A program made the position numbers and the translations under genes. Shown here piece after piece: positions 7,417 to 15,187 of a stretch of DNA of 64,000 bases; position 1 is the first letter of the stretch, and every line of letters begins with the position of its first letter. The notes beneath the pieces are model-generated. The model was given only the letters and a program-made list of their open reading frames with translations, was not told where the DNA came from and made no database searches. The stretch is from DASSUW01 sp963844405 (lineage in GTDB: Bacteria; Actinomycetota; Thermoleophilia; Solirubrobacterales; Solirubrobacteraceae), in contig CAWJNZ010000008.1 in the NCBI GenBank assembly GCA_963844405.1, positions 1-64,000 of the forward strand. The letters are read 5' to 3'.

Positions 7417-8367
7417 ATGCCCACGTCCACGGCGTCGATCCTCGGCCTCGGCCACCACATGCCAGGGACGGTGGTGCCCAACGGCGCGATCGCAGCGCGG
7501 CTCGGCGTCGATGACGCGTGGATCGCCCGGCGCACGGGGATCCGCTCGCGCCGACACGCAGGCCCCGACGAACGATTGACCGACCTCGCCGTGCTCGCGG
7601 CTCGCGCTGCGCTGGCCGATGCCAGCGTCGATCCCGCCGATGTGGACTTGGTGCTCGTCGCGACGATGAGCCCGGACGAGATAACGCCCAACGCCGCCCC
7701 GCTCGTGGCCCACGAACTCGGGGCGCACGGCGCCGGCGGGATCGACGTCGGCGCCGCCTGCACCGGCTGGCTCTCGGCGCTGTCGCTCGGCGCCGGCCTG
7801 ATTGACGCGGGCCGGGCCGAGCACGTGCTCGTGATCGGGGCCGAGTTGCTCTCACGGCTCACCGACTTCGACGATCACAAGACCGCGGCCCTGTTCGGGG
7901 ACGCGGCTGGCGCCGTCGTCCTGGGGCCCGGCGGCAACGGCTCGATCGGGCCGATCGCACTGCGCAGCGACGGCGGCCAGGCGTCCACGATCGTGGCGAC
8001 GCACGCCGACCGAAAGATCCGCATGGACGGCCACGACACGTTCCAGTACGCCGTGGCCCGCCTGTCGGAGTCGACGCTGTCGGCGGTCGCCGGCGCTGGC
8101 CTCAAGCTGCGCGACATCGACCTGTTCGTCTATCACCAGGCCAATGGCCGCATCCTAAAGGCGCTCCGCGAGCGCCTGAAGCTGCCCGCGACGAAGGTCG
8201 CGGACTACATCGGCGACCTCGGCAACACGTCGGCCGCCTCGATCCCGGTGACTCTGGACCTCCTGCGGGCGGACGGATGCCTGCGTGCCGGCCAGCGCGT
8301 GCTCGTGGCCGCCGTCGGTGCGGGATTCACCTGGGGCGCGGGCGTCCTCCGGTGGGGGATTGCGTAA
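7417..8367 (+). CDS. 3-oxoacyl-ACP synthase III (KASIII, FabH-type)
   Basis: 316 residues, close to the usual FabH length. The full catalytic triad is visible: Cys115 in GAACTGWL, His240 in VYHQANGRI and Asn270 in GDLGNTSAAS; the glycine-rich C-terminal GAGFTWGAGVL loop is also present. Such enzymes condense an acyl-CoA or acyl-ACP starter with malonyl-ACP by decarboxylative Claisen condensation. The ATG at 7417 follows an AGAGG and agrees with the FabH N-terminus. First gene of the plus-strand cluster, separated by about 460 bp from the next. Most likely the chain-initiating or chain-extending enzyme of the cluster; the substrate is not known. Confidence 0.9.
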   Translation: MPTSTASILGLGHHMPGTVVPNGAIAARLGVDDAWIARRTGIRSRRHAGPDERLTDLAVLAARAALADASVDPADVDLVLVATMSPDEITPNAAPLVAHELGAHGAGGIDVGAACTGWLSALSLGAGLIDAGRAEHVLVIGAELLSRLTDFDDHKTAALFGDAAGAVVLGPGGNGSIGPIALRSDGGQASTIVATHADRKIRMDGHDTFQYAVARLSESTLSAVAGAGLKLRDIDLFVYHQANGRILKALRERLKLPATKVADYIGDLGNTSAASIPVTLDLLRADGCLRAGQRVLVAAVGAGFTWGAGVLRWGIA

Positions 8368-8830
8368 CCCGACTCCGAAGGGGCCCAACCGGCCAGCAGC
8401 GCTCACCGCCGCCGCGGTCGAGATGACGATCGCCGACGCCCTGCCTGAGTTCGGGTGGATCCGCCGCAGATCAGGGGCGAGGCGACGCTTGAGGTGGACT
8501 CGCTCAATCTCGCCGAGCTCGACGGTCCAAGGCCCACCCGCACGGCCACGTGGTTCATGCGAACCGAGGTCGAGCGCCTCGAAGCCAAGCACCTCGGCCG
8601 TCGCCCAGCGCAGCTGGCACTCATCGAAGACGCGGCTCGAGTCGCTTGAGCGTCTCGGTCAGCACGCGGAACGACTCCAGATCGACAGTGGAGGTCATCA
8701 GTACCGGAGAGCACCGCGCGCCGGCGGTTGATTTCCGCGCCGGGCCGTATCAGAACCGCGGCCTACCCCCTCCTAGACATCGTGCCCGCACAATCGGTCC
8801 ACACTTCTCTCATCCGCCATGAGGTGCTCG
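8368..8830. other. gap in the cluster; possible broken minus-strand gene
   Basis: There is no plus-strand gene here. On the minus strand an ATG at about 8699 opens MTSTVDLESFRVLTETLKRL but stops after about 24 residues; another frame then reads WATAEVLGFEALDLGSHEPR and ends near 8430. Together they look like one small gene broken by a frameshift, of no family I recognise. The rest probably holds the promoter for the genes that start at 8831. Confidence 0.3.
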
Positions 8831-9763
8831 ATGGCCACGCTCTCGCAGATTGAGACCTGGTTGCCGGAGCGCTCGGTCCGCGTGGCCGACCTGCAGGAGC
8901 ACCTCGAGCTGAGCAACGCCCAGGTGAAGGTGTTCACTCGCATCCACGGGTTGGATACGGTGCGACTCGATCCTGATGCGAGTGTCATCGACGGGCTGAT
9001 CGAGGCGGCCGCCCCGATCGTGCGCAGCGTCGGCGACAGCGGCCGGATCCGTTACCTGCTGCACGCTCACACATTGCAGGAGGTGGCCCCGTCCACCGTC
9101 AATGTGATTCACGAGGTGCGCGAGCGGCTCGGGCTGCACGCGGCGATGGCGTTCTCCATCACACAGCAGAATTGTGCCTCGGGCCTGCTGGCGATCGACA
9201 TCGCGGACAAGCTGCTCGAGGCGGCCGGCGACGACGACGGACTCGCGCTGGTGCTGATGGGCGAGAAGCCGTACACCCCGTCGGCGCAGCTGATCGACAA
9301 CACGACCATCATGGGGGAGGCCGCCGCCGCGTGCCTGGTCGCACCCGGCGGGGACCGCGATCGCGTGCTGTCCTACGCGTCGCAGACGCTGGGCGAGTAC
9401 AGCGCTGGAATCGCGCTCGATGCCGAGGCGCTGCGCAGCTTCGAGCACCGCTACACCTCGACGCTGGCCGCGGTGATCGAGCGCGCGCTCGAGCGCGCCG
9501 GCGCCACGCTCGCGGATGCGACGCTTGTGCTGCCCCACAATGTGAACCGTTCGTCGTGGACGCGGTACGCGCGTGAAACTGGACTGCCGCTCGAGCGGCT
9601 GTTCCTCGACAACGTGCCACGGCTGGGTCACTGTTACTGCGCCGACCCGTTCTTGAATCTCGTGGCGGCGCGCGATGCCGGCCGCCTCTCCCGAGGCGAC
9701 CTGTATGTGATGGCCGCCGTCGGCCTCGGCGCCACTTTCACCGCCGTCGTCGCCCGCCATTAA
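8831..9763 (+). CDS. KASIII-like enzyme with Cys-His and a GH...D motif
   Basis: 310 residues. A thiolase-fold KASIII homologue with Cys115 in QQNCASGL and His236 in LPHNVNRS. The canonical Asn of FabH is replaced: its loop reads GHCYCADPFLN instead of GNTSAAS. Cys-His-Asp sets of this kind are known from CerJ-like KASIII proteins that transfer acyl groups to O or N nucleophiles rather than condensing with malonate; whether that applies here is inference. Start chosen at the second ATG because GAGG sits 6 bases before it. The next gene starts 15 bp downstream. Its closest relative in the cluster is the protein at 13587. Confidence 0.8.
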   Translation: MATLSQIETWLPERSVRVADLQEHLELSNAQVKVFTRIHGLDTVRLDPDASVIDGLIEAAAPIVRSVGDSGRIRYLLHAHTLQEVAPSTVNVIHEVRERLGLHAAMAFSITQQNCASGLLAIDIADKLLEAAGDDDGLALVLMGEKPYTPSAQLIDNTTIMGEAAAACLVAPGGDRDRVLSYASQTLGEYSAGIALDAEALRSFEHRYTSTLAAVIERALERAGATLADATLVLPHNVNRSSWTRYARETGLPLERLFLDNVPRLGHCYCADPFLNLVAARDAGRLSRGDLYVMAAVGLGATFTAVVARH

Positions 9764-9778
9764 AGACAGGAGAACCGC

Positions 9779-11161
9779 GTGGACACTCGCACACTCAGCT
9801 TCACCGATCGTCTGCGGCGATCACTGGTCGGCGACGACGACGTGCGCTTCGTGTTCCTCGGCAACTTCGAGGTCGAGGAACACTGGGCCGCGCCCTACGG
9901 GCGCCTGCCCGGCTTCGCGGTGAAGTCCTCCGCCGCCGTCGTCAACCGCATGGAGGAATTCGCGCTTTCGCTCGCGACGCCGGCCGACTACGTGCTGCTG
10001 AAGGACAAGGTCGACCCGCACTACGCCGCGTACCTCGCCGAGCGCGGACTCGGCGGAGCGCGCGTCCTGCATGTCGATGAGAACCGCCCCGAGTCGACCG
10101 TCACCGAGGATGCGCTGCGCTCGCCGCTGCTGATCAAGCGGTTGCGCAGCCTCGCGGCGGGCCGCAACACCCACCTGCTGCCGGTCGGTGTGAGCCATCT
10201 CGAGGAGCGCCTGGCGGCCGTCACCGGGCTGCCGCTCGCCGTCCCGCGCGCGGTCGTCTTCAAGCGCGTCAACAGCAAGATCTACAGCCGCGCGCTGGGC
10301 GAGCGGCTCGGCCTGCGCTCGATCCCCGGCCAGGCGGTCAGCGACGTCGCTGAGCTGCGACGGCTCGACCGTGCCCTGCTCGGAGCGCTCGATCGCGGCG
10401 AGCGGCTCGTCGTCAAGGAGGCGCTCGGCGTCTCGGGCAAGGGCCTCGTGCGGGTCGACAGCAGCCGGCGCCTGGAGCAACTGACCGGTCTGCTGGATCG
10501 ACGGGCGCAGCGCTCGGGCGACACTCGGCTGGACCTCGTGGTCGAGACCTGGATCGACAAGCGCTGTGACCTCAACTACCAGTTCGTCGTCGCCCGCGAC
10601 GGCACCGTCACGTTCGACTTCGTGAAGGAGGCCGTGACCGAAGCCGGCGTGCACAAGGGCCACCGGATGCCGGCACGGTTGACCGACGCCCAGGTCGAGG
10701 AGCTGCGCGACTGCGCTGAGCGGATCGGCGCGCGACTGTACGGCGACGGCTACCACGGCGTCGTCGGCGTGGACGCGATCCTCGACGTCGACGAGACGCT
10801 CTACCCGCTGCTCGAGATCAATGCCCGCTTCAACATGTCGACGTTCCAGACCGACGTCGCGGACCGTTGGATCGGGCCCGACAAGGTCGCCGTCGCGCGG
10901 CAGTACCCAGTGCGGCTCGAGCGCCCGCTCTGCTTCGAGGAGCTGTCGGCGCGGCTCGGCCCGGCGATGTTCGACCCAGAGTCCGGCAGTGGCTTCCTCG
11001 TCAACAACTTCGGCGCGCTCAACGCCGCCCGCACGAACGGCGCGGCGTTCGACGGCCGCCTCTACGGGCTGCTGATCGCAGACTCGGACGGCTCGCTCGC
11101 CGACCTCGAGCGCAAGCTCGACGAGCGGCTGCACACCATCGATCGAAAGGGCCGCGCGTGA
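9779..11161 (+). CDS. ATP-grasp ligase, BtrJ-like aminoacyl-ACP ligase candidate
   Basis: 460 residues. ATP-grasp features: nucleotide-binding strand and flexible loop (VVKEALGVSGKGLVRV, about 211-226), GYHGVVGVDAILDV and the metal-binding LLEINARFNMST (about 342-353). ATP-grasp enzymes activate a carboxylate as acyl phosphate and pass it to a nucleophile. It is followed by a PLP decarboxylase and an ACP, the same order of activities as butirosin BtrJ, BtrK and BtrI, where BtrJ loads L-glutamate on the ACP. I infer that this enzyme loads an amino acid on the ACP at 12474. GTG start with AGGAG 6 bases upstream; stop overlaps the next start (GTGA). Confidence 0.8.
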   Translation: MDTRTLSFTDRLRRSLVGDDDVRFVFLGNFEVEEHWAAPYGRLPGFAVKSSAAVVNRMEEFALSLATPADYVLLKDKVDPHYAAYLAERGLGGARVLHVDENRPESTVTEDALRSPLLIKRLRSLAAGRNTHLLPVGVSHLEERLAAVTGLPLAVPRAVVFKRVNSKIYSRALGERLGLRSIPGQAVSDVAELRRLDRALLGALDRGERLVVKEALGVSGKGLVRVDSSRRLEQLTGLLDRRAQRSGDTRLDLVVETWIDKRCDLNYQFVVARDGTVTFDFVKEAVTEAGVHKGHRMPARLTDAQVEELRDCAERIGARLYGDGYHGVVGVDAILDVDETLYPLLEINARFNMSTFQTDVADRWIGPDKVAVARQYPVRLERPLCFEELSARLGPAMFDPESGSGFLVNNFGALNAARTNGAAFDGRLYGLLIADSDGSLADLERKLDERLHTIDRKGRA

Positions 11162-12477
11162 GCACCCAGGCACGGATCCAGGGCATCCCGATCAGCGAAC
11201 TCGCGCAGCGCTTCGGCACGCCGCTGTTCGTCTACGACGGGGCGACCCTCGAGTCGACCTACGCGGACCTTCGCGCGTCGCTGCACGCGAAGCTCGAGCT
11301 CTTCTTCTCGCTCAAGGCCAACCCGAACGTCAGCGTCTGCGCGGTGCTGGCAGCAGCCGGCGCGCGCGCCGAAATCTCGTCGCTCGCCGAGTTGATCACG
11401 GCGCGCTGGGCCGGCGTCGCCGCCGAGGACATCGTGTTCCTCGGACCTGGCAAGAGCGAGCAGGAGATCGCGGCGTGCCTCGACGAGGGAGTCTTCGCGA
11501 TCGTCGCCGAATCGCTCGACGAGCTGACGATCATCGACCGGCTGGCCGCGGCTCGCGGCCGCCCCGCGCCGGTGATGCTGCGCGTCAACCCCGCGTTCTC
11601 GGTCAAGGGCTCGGGACTGACGATGGGCGGCAAGCCGCGCCAGTTCGGGATCGATGAACAGCAGGTACTGAGCGCCAAGGGCTTCGTCGTCGGGCTCGCC
11701 AATGTGCGGCTGATCGGCGTGCACGCCTACCTCGGCACGCGCATCCTCGACCCGGCAGTCGTCGCGCAGAACACCGAGCGGATACTCGCGTTGGCCGAGC
11801 GCGTGGCCGGTGCGCTCGACTTCGACCTGCTCGCGGTCGACATCGGCGGCGGGCTCGGCGTGGCGTACTTCCAGGGCGAGGAGGACCCGGACGTTGCGCA
11901 GCTCGGTGAGCTCATCAATCCCGTGATCAAGGGGTTCGTCGCTCGCCACCCGCGGACGCGCCTGATCATGGAGCTCGGGCGCGCGCTCACGGCGCCAGCC
12001 GGTCTCTACGTCGTGCGGGCGCGCTACGTCAAGCACTCGCTGGGCCAGGAGTTCATCGTCGCCGACGGCGGCACGAACCACCACATGGCCGCGGTCGGCA
12101 TCGGCTCGTTCGTCAAGCGCAACTTCCCGGTCCGCCTGCTAGAGGATCGCGACCCGGCGGATGCCGAGCGCGAGTACACGATCACTGGGCCGCTCTGCAC
12201 GCCCAACGACACGCTCGCCAAGGATGTCCGGCTGCCCCACGTCCGGCCGGGCGACCTGCTCGGAATCGAGCGCAGCGGCGCCTACGGGCCCACCGCCTCG
12301 CCCGTGCAGTTCCTCAGCCACGGCTACCCCGCCGAGGCGCTCGTCCACAACGGCGGCGCGCACCTGGTGCGCGAGCGCGACGAGCCCGCCGACCTGCTGC
12401 GCAAGCAGCGCCTGCTCCACCTCGACCCGGACGCCGGTGTCCGCCGCGTCGCCACCACCAACGGAAGGCCAGCATGA
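11158..12477 (+). CDS. PLP-dependent decarboxylase (alanine-racemase fold), BtrK-like
   Basis: 439 residues, a member of the Orn/Lys/DAP decarboxylase 2 family. The PLP Lys is Lys53 in FFSLKANPN; the phosphate-binding glycine loop is VDIGGGLGVAYF; the acidic and Cys active-site part contributed across the dimer is GPLCTPNDTLA (Cys347), and ERSGAYG is typical near the C-terminus. Free-amino-acid decarboxylases and BtrK, which decarboxylates glutamyl-ACP, share this fold. Its place between an ATP-grasp ligase and an ACP gene favours an ACP-bound substrate. GTG start overlaps the preceding stop, and its own stop overlaps the ACP start (ATGA), so the three are translationally coupled. Confidence 0.85.
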   Translation: MSTQARIQGIPISELAQRFGTPLFVYDGATLESTYADLRASLHAKLELFFSLKANPNVSVCAVLAAAGARAEISSLAELITARWAGVAAEDIVFLGPGKSEQEIAACLDEGVFAIVAESLDELTIIDRLAAARGRPAPVMLRVNPAFSVKGSGLTMGGKPRQFGIDEQQVLSAKGFVVGLANVRLIGVHAYLGTRILDPAVVAQNTERILALAERVAGALDFDLLAVDIGGGLGVAYFQGEEDPDVAQLGELINPVIKGFVARHPRTRLIMELGRALTAPAGLYVVRARYVKHSLGQEFIVADGGTNHHMAAVGIGSFVKRNFPVRLLEDRDPADAEREYTITGPLCTPNDTLAKDVRLPHVRPGDLLGIERSGAYGPTASPVQFLSHGYPAEALVHNGGAHLVRERDEPADLLRKQRLLHLDPDAGVRRVATTNGRPA

Positions 12478-12734
12478 GCCGTCAAGACACCCTCAACTCC
12501 ATCGCCGTCGCGATCGCCGAGGTCCTCAAGCGCGAGCTGGACGTCGTCGGCGAGGACACGCGCCTGTTCGAGGACCTCAACCTCGACTCCACGACCGTGA
12601 TCGAGCTGCTGATGGTCCTGGAGGACGTGTTCGGCGTCCTCGTCGACCCGGAGACGCTGCAGCCGGAGCACTTCACGACGGTCGGGGCACTCGCCGACTA
12701 CATCGACAGCCAGCGGCCGGCGGCGGCGGCCTGA
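12474..12734 (+). CDS. acyl carrier protein
   Basis: 86 residues, acidic, four-helix ACP pattern. The phosphopantetheine attachment site is Ser39 in DLNLDSTTVIELLM. Helix III region (VDPETLQPEHFTTVGALADYI) is normal. It should carry the growing or amino-acylated chain for the cluster and be activated by the AcpS-like enzyme at 18534. By analogy with BtrI its first cargo may be an amino acid loaded by the ATP-grasp enzyme. Tightly coupled to the decarboxylase gene upstream (4-base overlap) and 1 bp from the next gene. Confidence 0.92.
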   Translation: MSRQDTLNSIAVAIAEVLKRELDVVGEDTRLFEDLNLDSTTVIELLMVLEDVFGVLVDPETLQPEHFTTVGALADYIDSQRPAAAA

Positions 12735-12735
12735 C

Positions 12736-13599
12736 ATGGCGTCCGTGGGCGCCGCGAGCAGCGGCGAGTTCGACATCACGCGCGTCTCGCACCGCGTGTT
12801 CGCCGGCGGCCGGCGCCCGTACGTCAGCGACTCGCGGCACCTGCGGCACCACCGGGACCTGCTCACGCCGTTCGGCGTTCCGCTGGACGAGGAGGCGCTC
12901 GCGCGCGGGCGGCGCAACAGCTACGCGAAGATGAGCGACACGCTCGTGCGCGAGCTCGACGGGCTGGCCGAGCTGGATCTGATCGTGCTCGCCTACGCAA
13001 CGCCCGACTCCGATCCGATGGTGTCCGCGGCCTCGCACCTGGCGCACGTGTGCCCAGGCGAGCCGCGGGCCTTCGCCGTCTCCGATCAGGGCGTCGGGGC
13101 GCCGTTCGCCGCGCTGCACCTGATCGGCGCGCACCTGCGCTCGCCGGACTTCCGGAACGCGCTGCTGGTCGTGCTCGAGCAGACGACGTTGCCGAACTTC
13201 GACGCGCGCATTCACGCCGGACCTGAAGAGGTCGAGGACAGCGCGGTGGCGATCGTGATCGGCCACGGTGGAAGCCCGGTCGCGGCGCTCACGCGCAGCG
13301 AGGGCGCAACCCCGGAGGCGCTCGCCGGCTTCGTGGAGCGGATGGCCGGCCGGGTCGACGGTCGTACGCTCCTGCTGCTCGGCCCAACGCTCGATCCGGC
13401 CGCCGTGCGCTCCTGGGGACTGCCGGTGCACCGCGCGTCGCCGCGCCATCTCTGCACGGCGGTGTGGGTGGAGCTCTCCGAGCACCTCGCGCGGTGGCGC
13501 GCGAGCTATGACCAGGTGCTCGTCGTCGAGCAGGACCAGCAGCTGCGCCAGCTCCACGGCGCGCTGATCGGCATGCGGAGCGCGGCGTGCCCGGACTGA
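12736..13599 (+). CDS. degenerate KASIII/thiolase-fold protein without the catalytic Cys
   Basis: 287 residues. The fold is recognisable from DLIVLAYATPDSDPM, ASHLAHVCPGEPRAF and the two-halves arrangement of KAS proteins, but where the active-site Cys should be it reads VSDQGVGAPFAALHL, so no nucleophile is present, and there is no His-Asn pair in a GNTS-like context. KAS-like proteins lacking Cys occur as partner (chain-length-factor-like) subunits. I infer a structural or regulatory partner for one of the active KASIII enzymes. It overlaps the next gene by 13 bp. Confidence 0.6.
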   Translation: MASVGAASSGEFDITRVSHRVFAGGRRPYVSDSRHLRHHRDLLTPFGVPLDEEALARGRRNSYAKMSDTLVRELDGLAELDLIVLAYATPDSDPMVSAASHLAHVCPGEPRAFAVSDQGVGAPFAALHLIGAHLRSPDFRNALLVVLEQTTLPNFDARIHAGPEEVEDSAVAIVIGHGGSPVAALTRSEGATPEALAGFVERMAGRVDGRTLLLLGPTLDPAAVRSWGLPVHRASPRHLCTAVWVELSEHLARWRASYDQVLVVEQDQQLRQLHGALIGMRSAACPD

Positions 13600-14534
13600 G
13601 CCGGATCGGCACCTACGTGCCTGGCGGCCGCGAAGCCGTCGGCGCGCTGCTCGACGACCTCGGGCGGCCGGACCGCGAGATCCGGCGGTACGAGCGTCTG
13701 TTCGGACTGCGGCAGGTGCCGGTCCTCGAGGGCGAGCTGGTCGAGGACCTGCTGGTGCGCGCGGTCGCCGAGCTCGCGGAGATCGAGGACCTCGGCGCGG
13801 TCGGGCTCGTGCTCTACGCGCACACGGCGGTCCCGCAGGTGCCCTGGGGCGACGACCTCCTCGGCCGCGTGCTCGAGCGCTTCGATCTCGCGCACGTGCC
13901 GGTGTACGGCATCTCGCACGTCAACTGCGCCGCGCTGCTGAAGGCGACCGAGCTCGCGTGCCGCTACGTCGAGCACTTCCCCGAGCGCGCGGTGTTGGTG
14001 ATGGGCGGCGACCACGCCTCGGTTAGCCCCGAGTCGCGCCTCGTGCCCGGCGTCGCCTCCATGGGCGACGCCGCCGCGGCGTTCCTGGTCACGGCCGGCG
14101 GATCGCGCTATCGCTACGTGGCCGGCGCCTGGCGACAGGACTCGCGCTTCCACCGCGGCGTTCTGATGGGCGCGGCCGAGCTGAAGGAGTTCACGCCCAT
14201 CTACATGGACCTGCTGGTGGGTGTGATCGCCGACTGCCTCGCGGCGAGCGGGATGCGGCTCGGCGACCTCGACCACATCCTCCCGCACAACGTCAACGAG
14301 CTGACCTGGTCGCGCTTCGCGCAGGAGACCGGCTTCCCGCGCGAGCAGATCTTCCTCGACCTGGTCGGAGAGTTGGGCCACACGATGACCACGGACGCGT
14401 TCCTCAACCTCGACACGGCCGACCGCGGCGGGCGCCTCGACGCCGGCGACCGGTGCCTGCTCGTCGCCGTCGGCACCGGTTGCTACTTCGCGGCCTGCAC
14501 GCTCGAGGTCATGCCCGAACGGGGGACGGCATGA
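13587..14534 (+). CDS. KASIII-like enzyme (Cys-His, GH...D motif)
   Basis: 315 residues. Cys114 in ISHVNCAALLKATEL and His234 in ILPHNVNELTW are kept; the FabH Asn loop is replaced by GELGHTMTTDAFLN, like the protein at 8831, so the two are a related pair with an unusual third residue. C-terminal CLLVAVGTGCYFAACTLEV is the normal last strand and glycine turn. Possible role: condensation or acyl transfer on an ACP-bound intermediate. GTG start inside the end of the preceding gene; stop overlaps the next start (ATGA). Confidence 0.8.
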   Translation: MPGLSRIGTYVPGGREAVGALLDDLGRPDREIRRYERLFGLRQVPVLEGELVEDLLVRAVAELAEIEDLGAVGLVLYAHTAVPQVPWGDDLLGRVLERFDLAHVPVYGISHVNCAALLKATELACRYVEHFPERAVLVMGGDHASVSPESRLVPGVASMGDAAAAFLVTAGGSRYRYVAGAWRQDSRFHRGVLMGAAELKEFTPIYMDLLVGVIADCLAASGMRLGDLDHILPHNVNELTWSRFAQETGFPREQIFLDLVGELGHTMTTDAFLNLDTADRGGRLDAGDRCLLVAVGTGCYFAACTLEVMPERGTA

Positions 14535-15187
14535 GCGCGCCGGCGGTTGCGCACGAGGCGGAGCTGGTCGCGACGGCGCGCCGCGAGGGCCTTGCGGTGG
14601 CGCTCGACCGGATGGCTCCCGCGACGCTGCTGTGCGGCCCGGGCGGGTGGGGCGTCGCGACGGCCGCCGCCGTCGAGCGCGCCGGCGGCGTGGTCGTCGG
14701 CGACCGCGTCTACGCGCGCGCCGACGTGGCCGTCACCTGCCGCCCGCTCGCGGCCGGGCCACTCGTCGCGGTGCGCGCCGTGGCGCTGCCCGGCGTTCCC
14801 GGTCAGCCCGCGCCGGCAGGCCGGCGCGCCGCGGTCGCGCGCGCGCTCGGCTACGTCCGGCTCGGGCTCGCGATGGGCCTCCGCGACGCCGCGCAGGAGT
14901 ACCTCGCCGGCCGCACGGCGGGCGAGGTGCCGCTGCTACAACAGCAGATGGTCAAGGGCTCGCTCGCCGACGCCACGCTCGACCTGCTGCTCGCGCGCGC
15001 CCAACTCGACGAGGGCGAGCCGTCGGCGGCCGCGAGCGCGCGTGCCCACGGGCGCATCACCGACGCCGGCCGCACACTGCTCGGGCTGCTCGGGGCGAGC
15101 AGCTTCGTGGCCGGCGGACCGGGCAGCATCGCCCACCACTCCGAACTGCTCGAGAACGCCCTGATCATCGAGAAGGTGATGGCATGA
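14531..15187 (+). CDS. half-length acyl-CoA dehydrogenase-like protein
   Basis: 218 residues, against about 380 for a normal acyl-CoA dehydrogenase. The second half matches the C-terminal helical bundle (GYVRLGLAMGLRDAAQEYLA, then QQQMVKGSLADATLDLLLAR, ending LGASSFVAGGPGSIAHHSEL); the N-terminal helical domain and most of the beta barrel are absent, and no catalytic Glu motif like MEGATAIQ is seen. It is coupled by ATGA to a full-length paralogue. I infer a non-catalytic partner subunit in a mixed dimer; a decayed copy is unlikely since its frame and couplings are intact. Confidence 0.65.
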   Translation: MSAPAVAHEAELVATARREGLAVALDRMAPATLLCGPGGWGVATAAAVERAGGVVVGDRVYARADVAVTCRPLAAGPLVAVRAVALPGVPGQPAPAGRRAAVARALGYVRLGLAMGLRDAAQEYLAGRTAGEVPLLQQQMVKGSLADATLDLLLARAQLDEGEPSAAASARAHGRITDAGRTLLGLLGASSFVAGGPGSIAHHSELLENALIIEKVMA

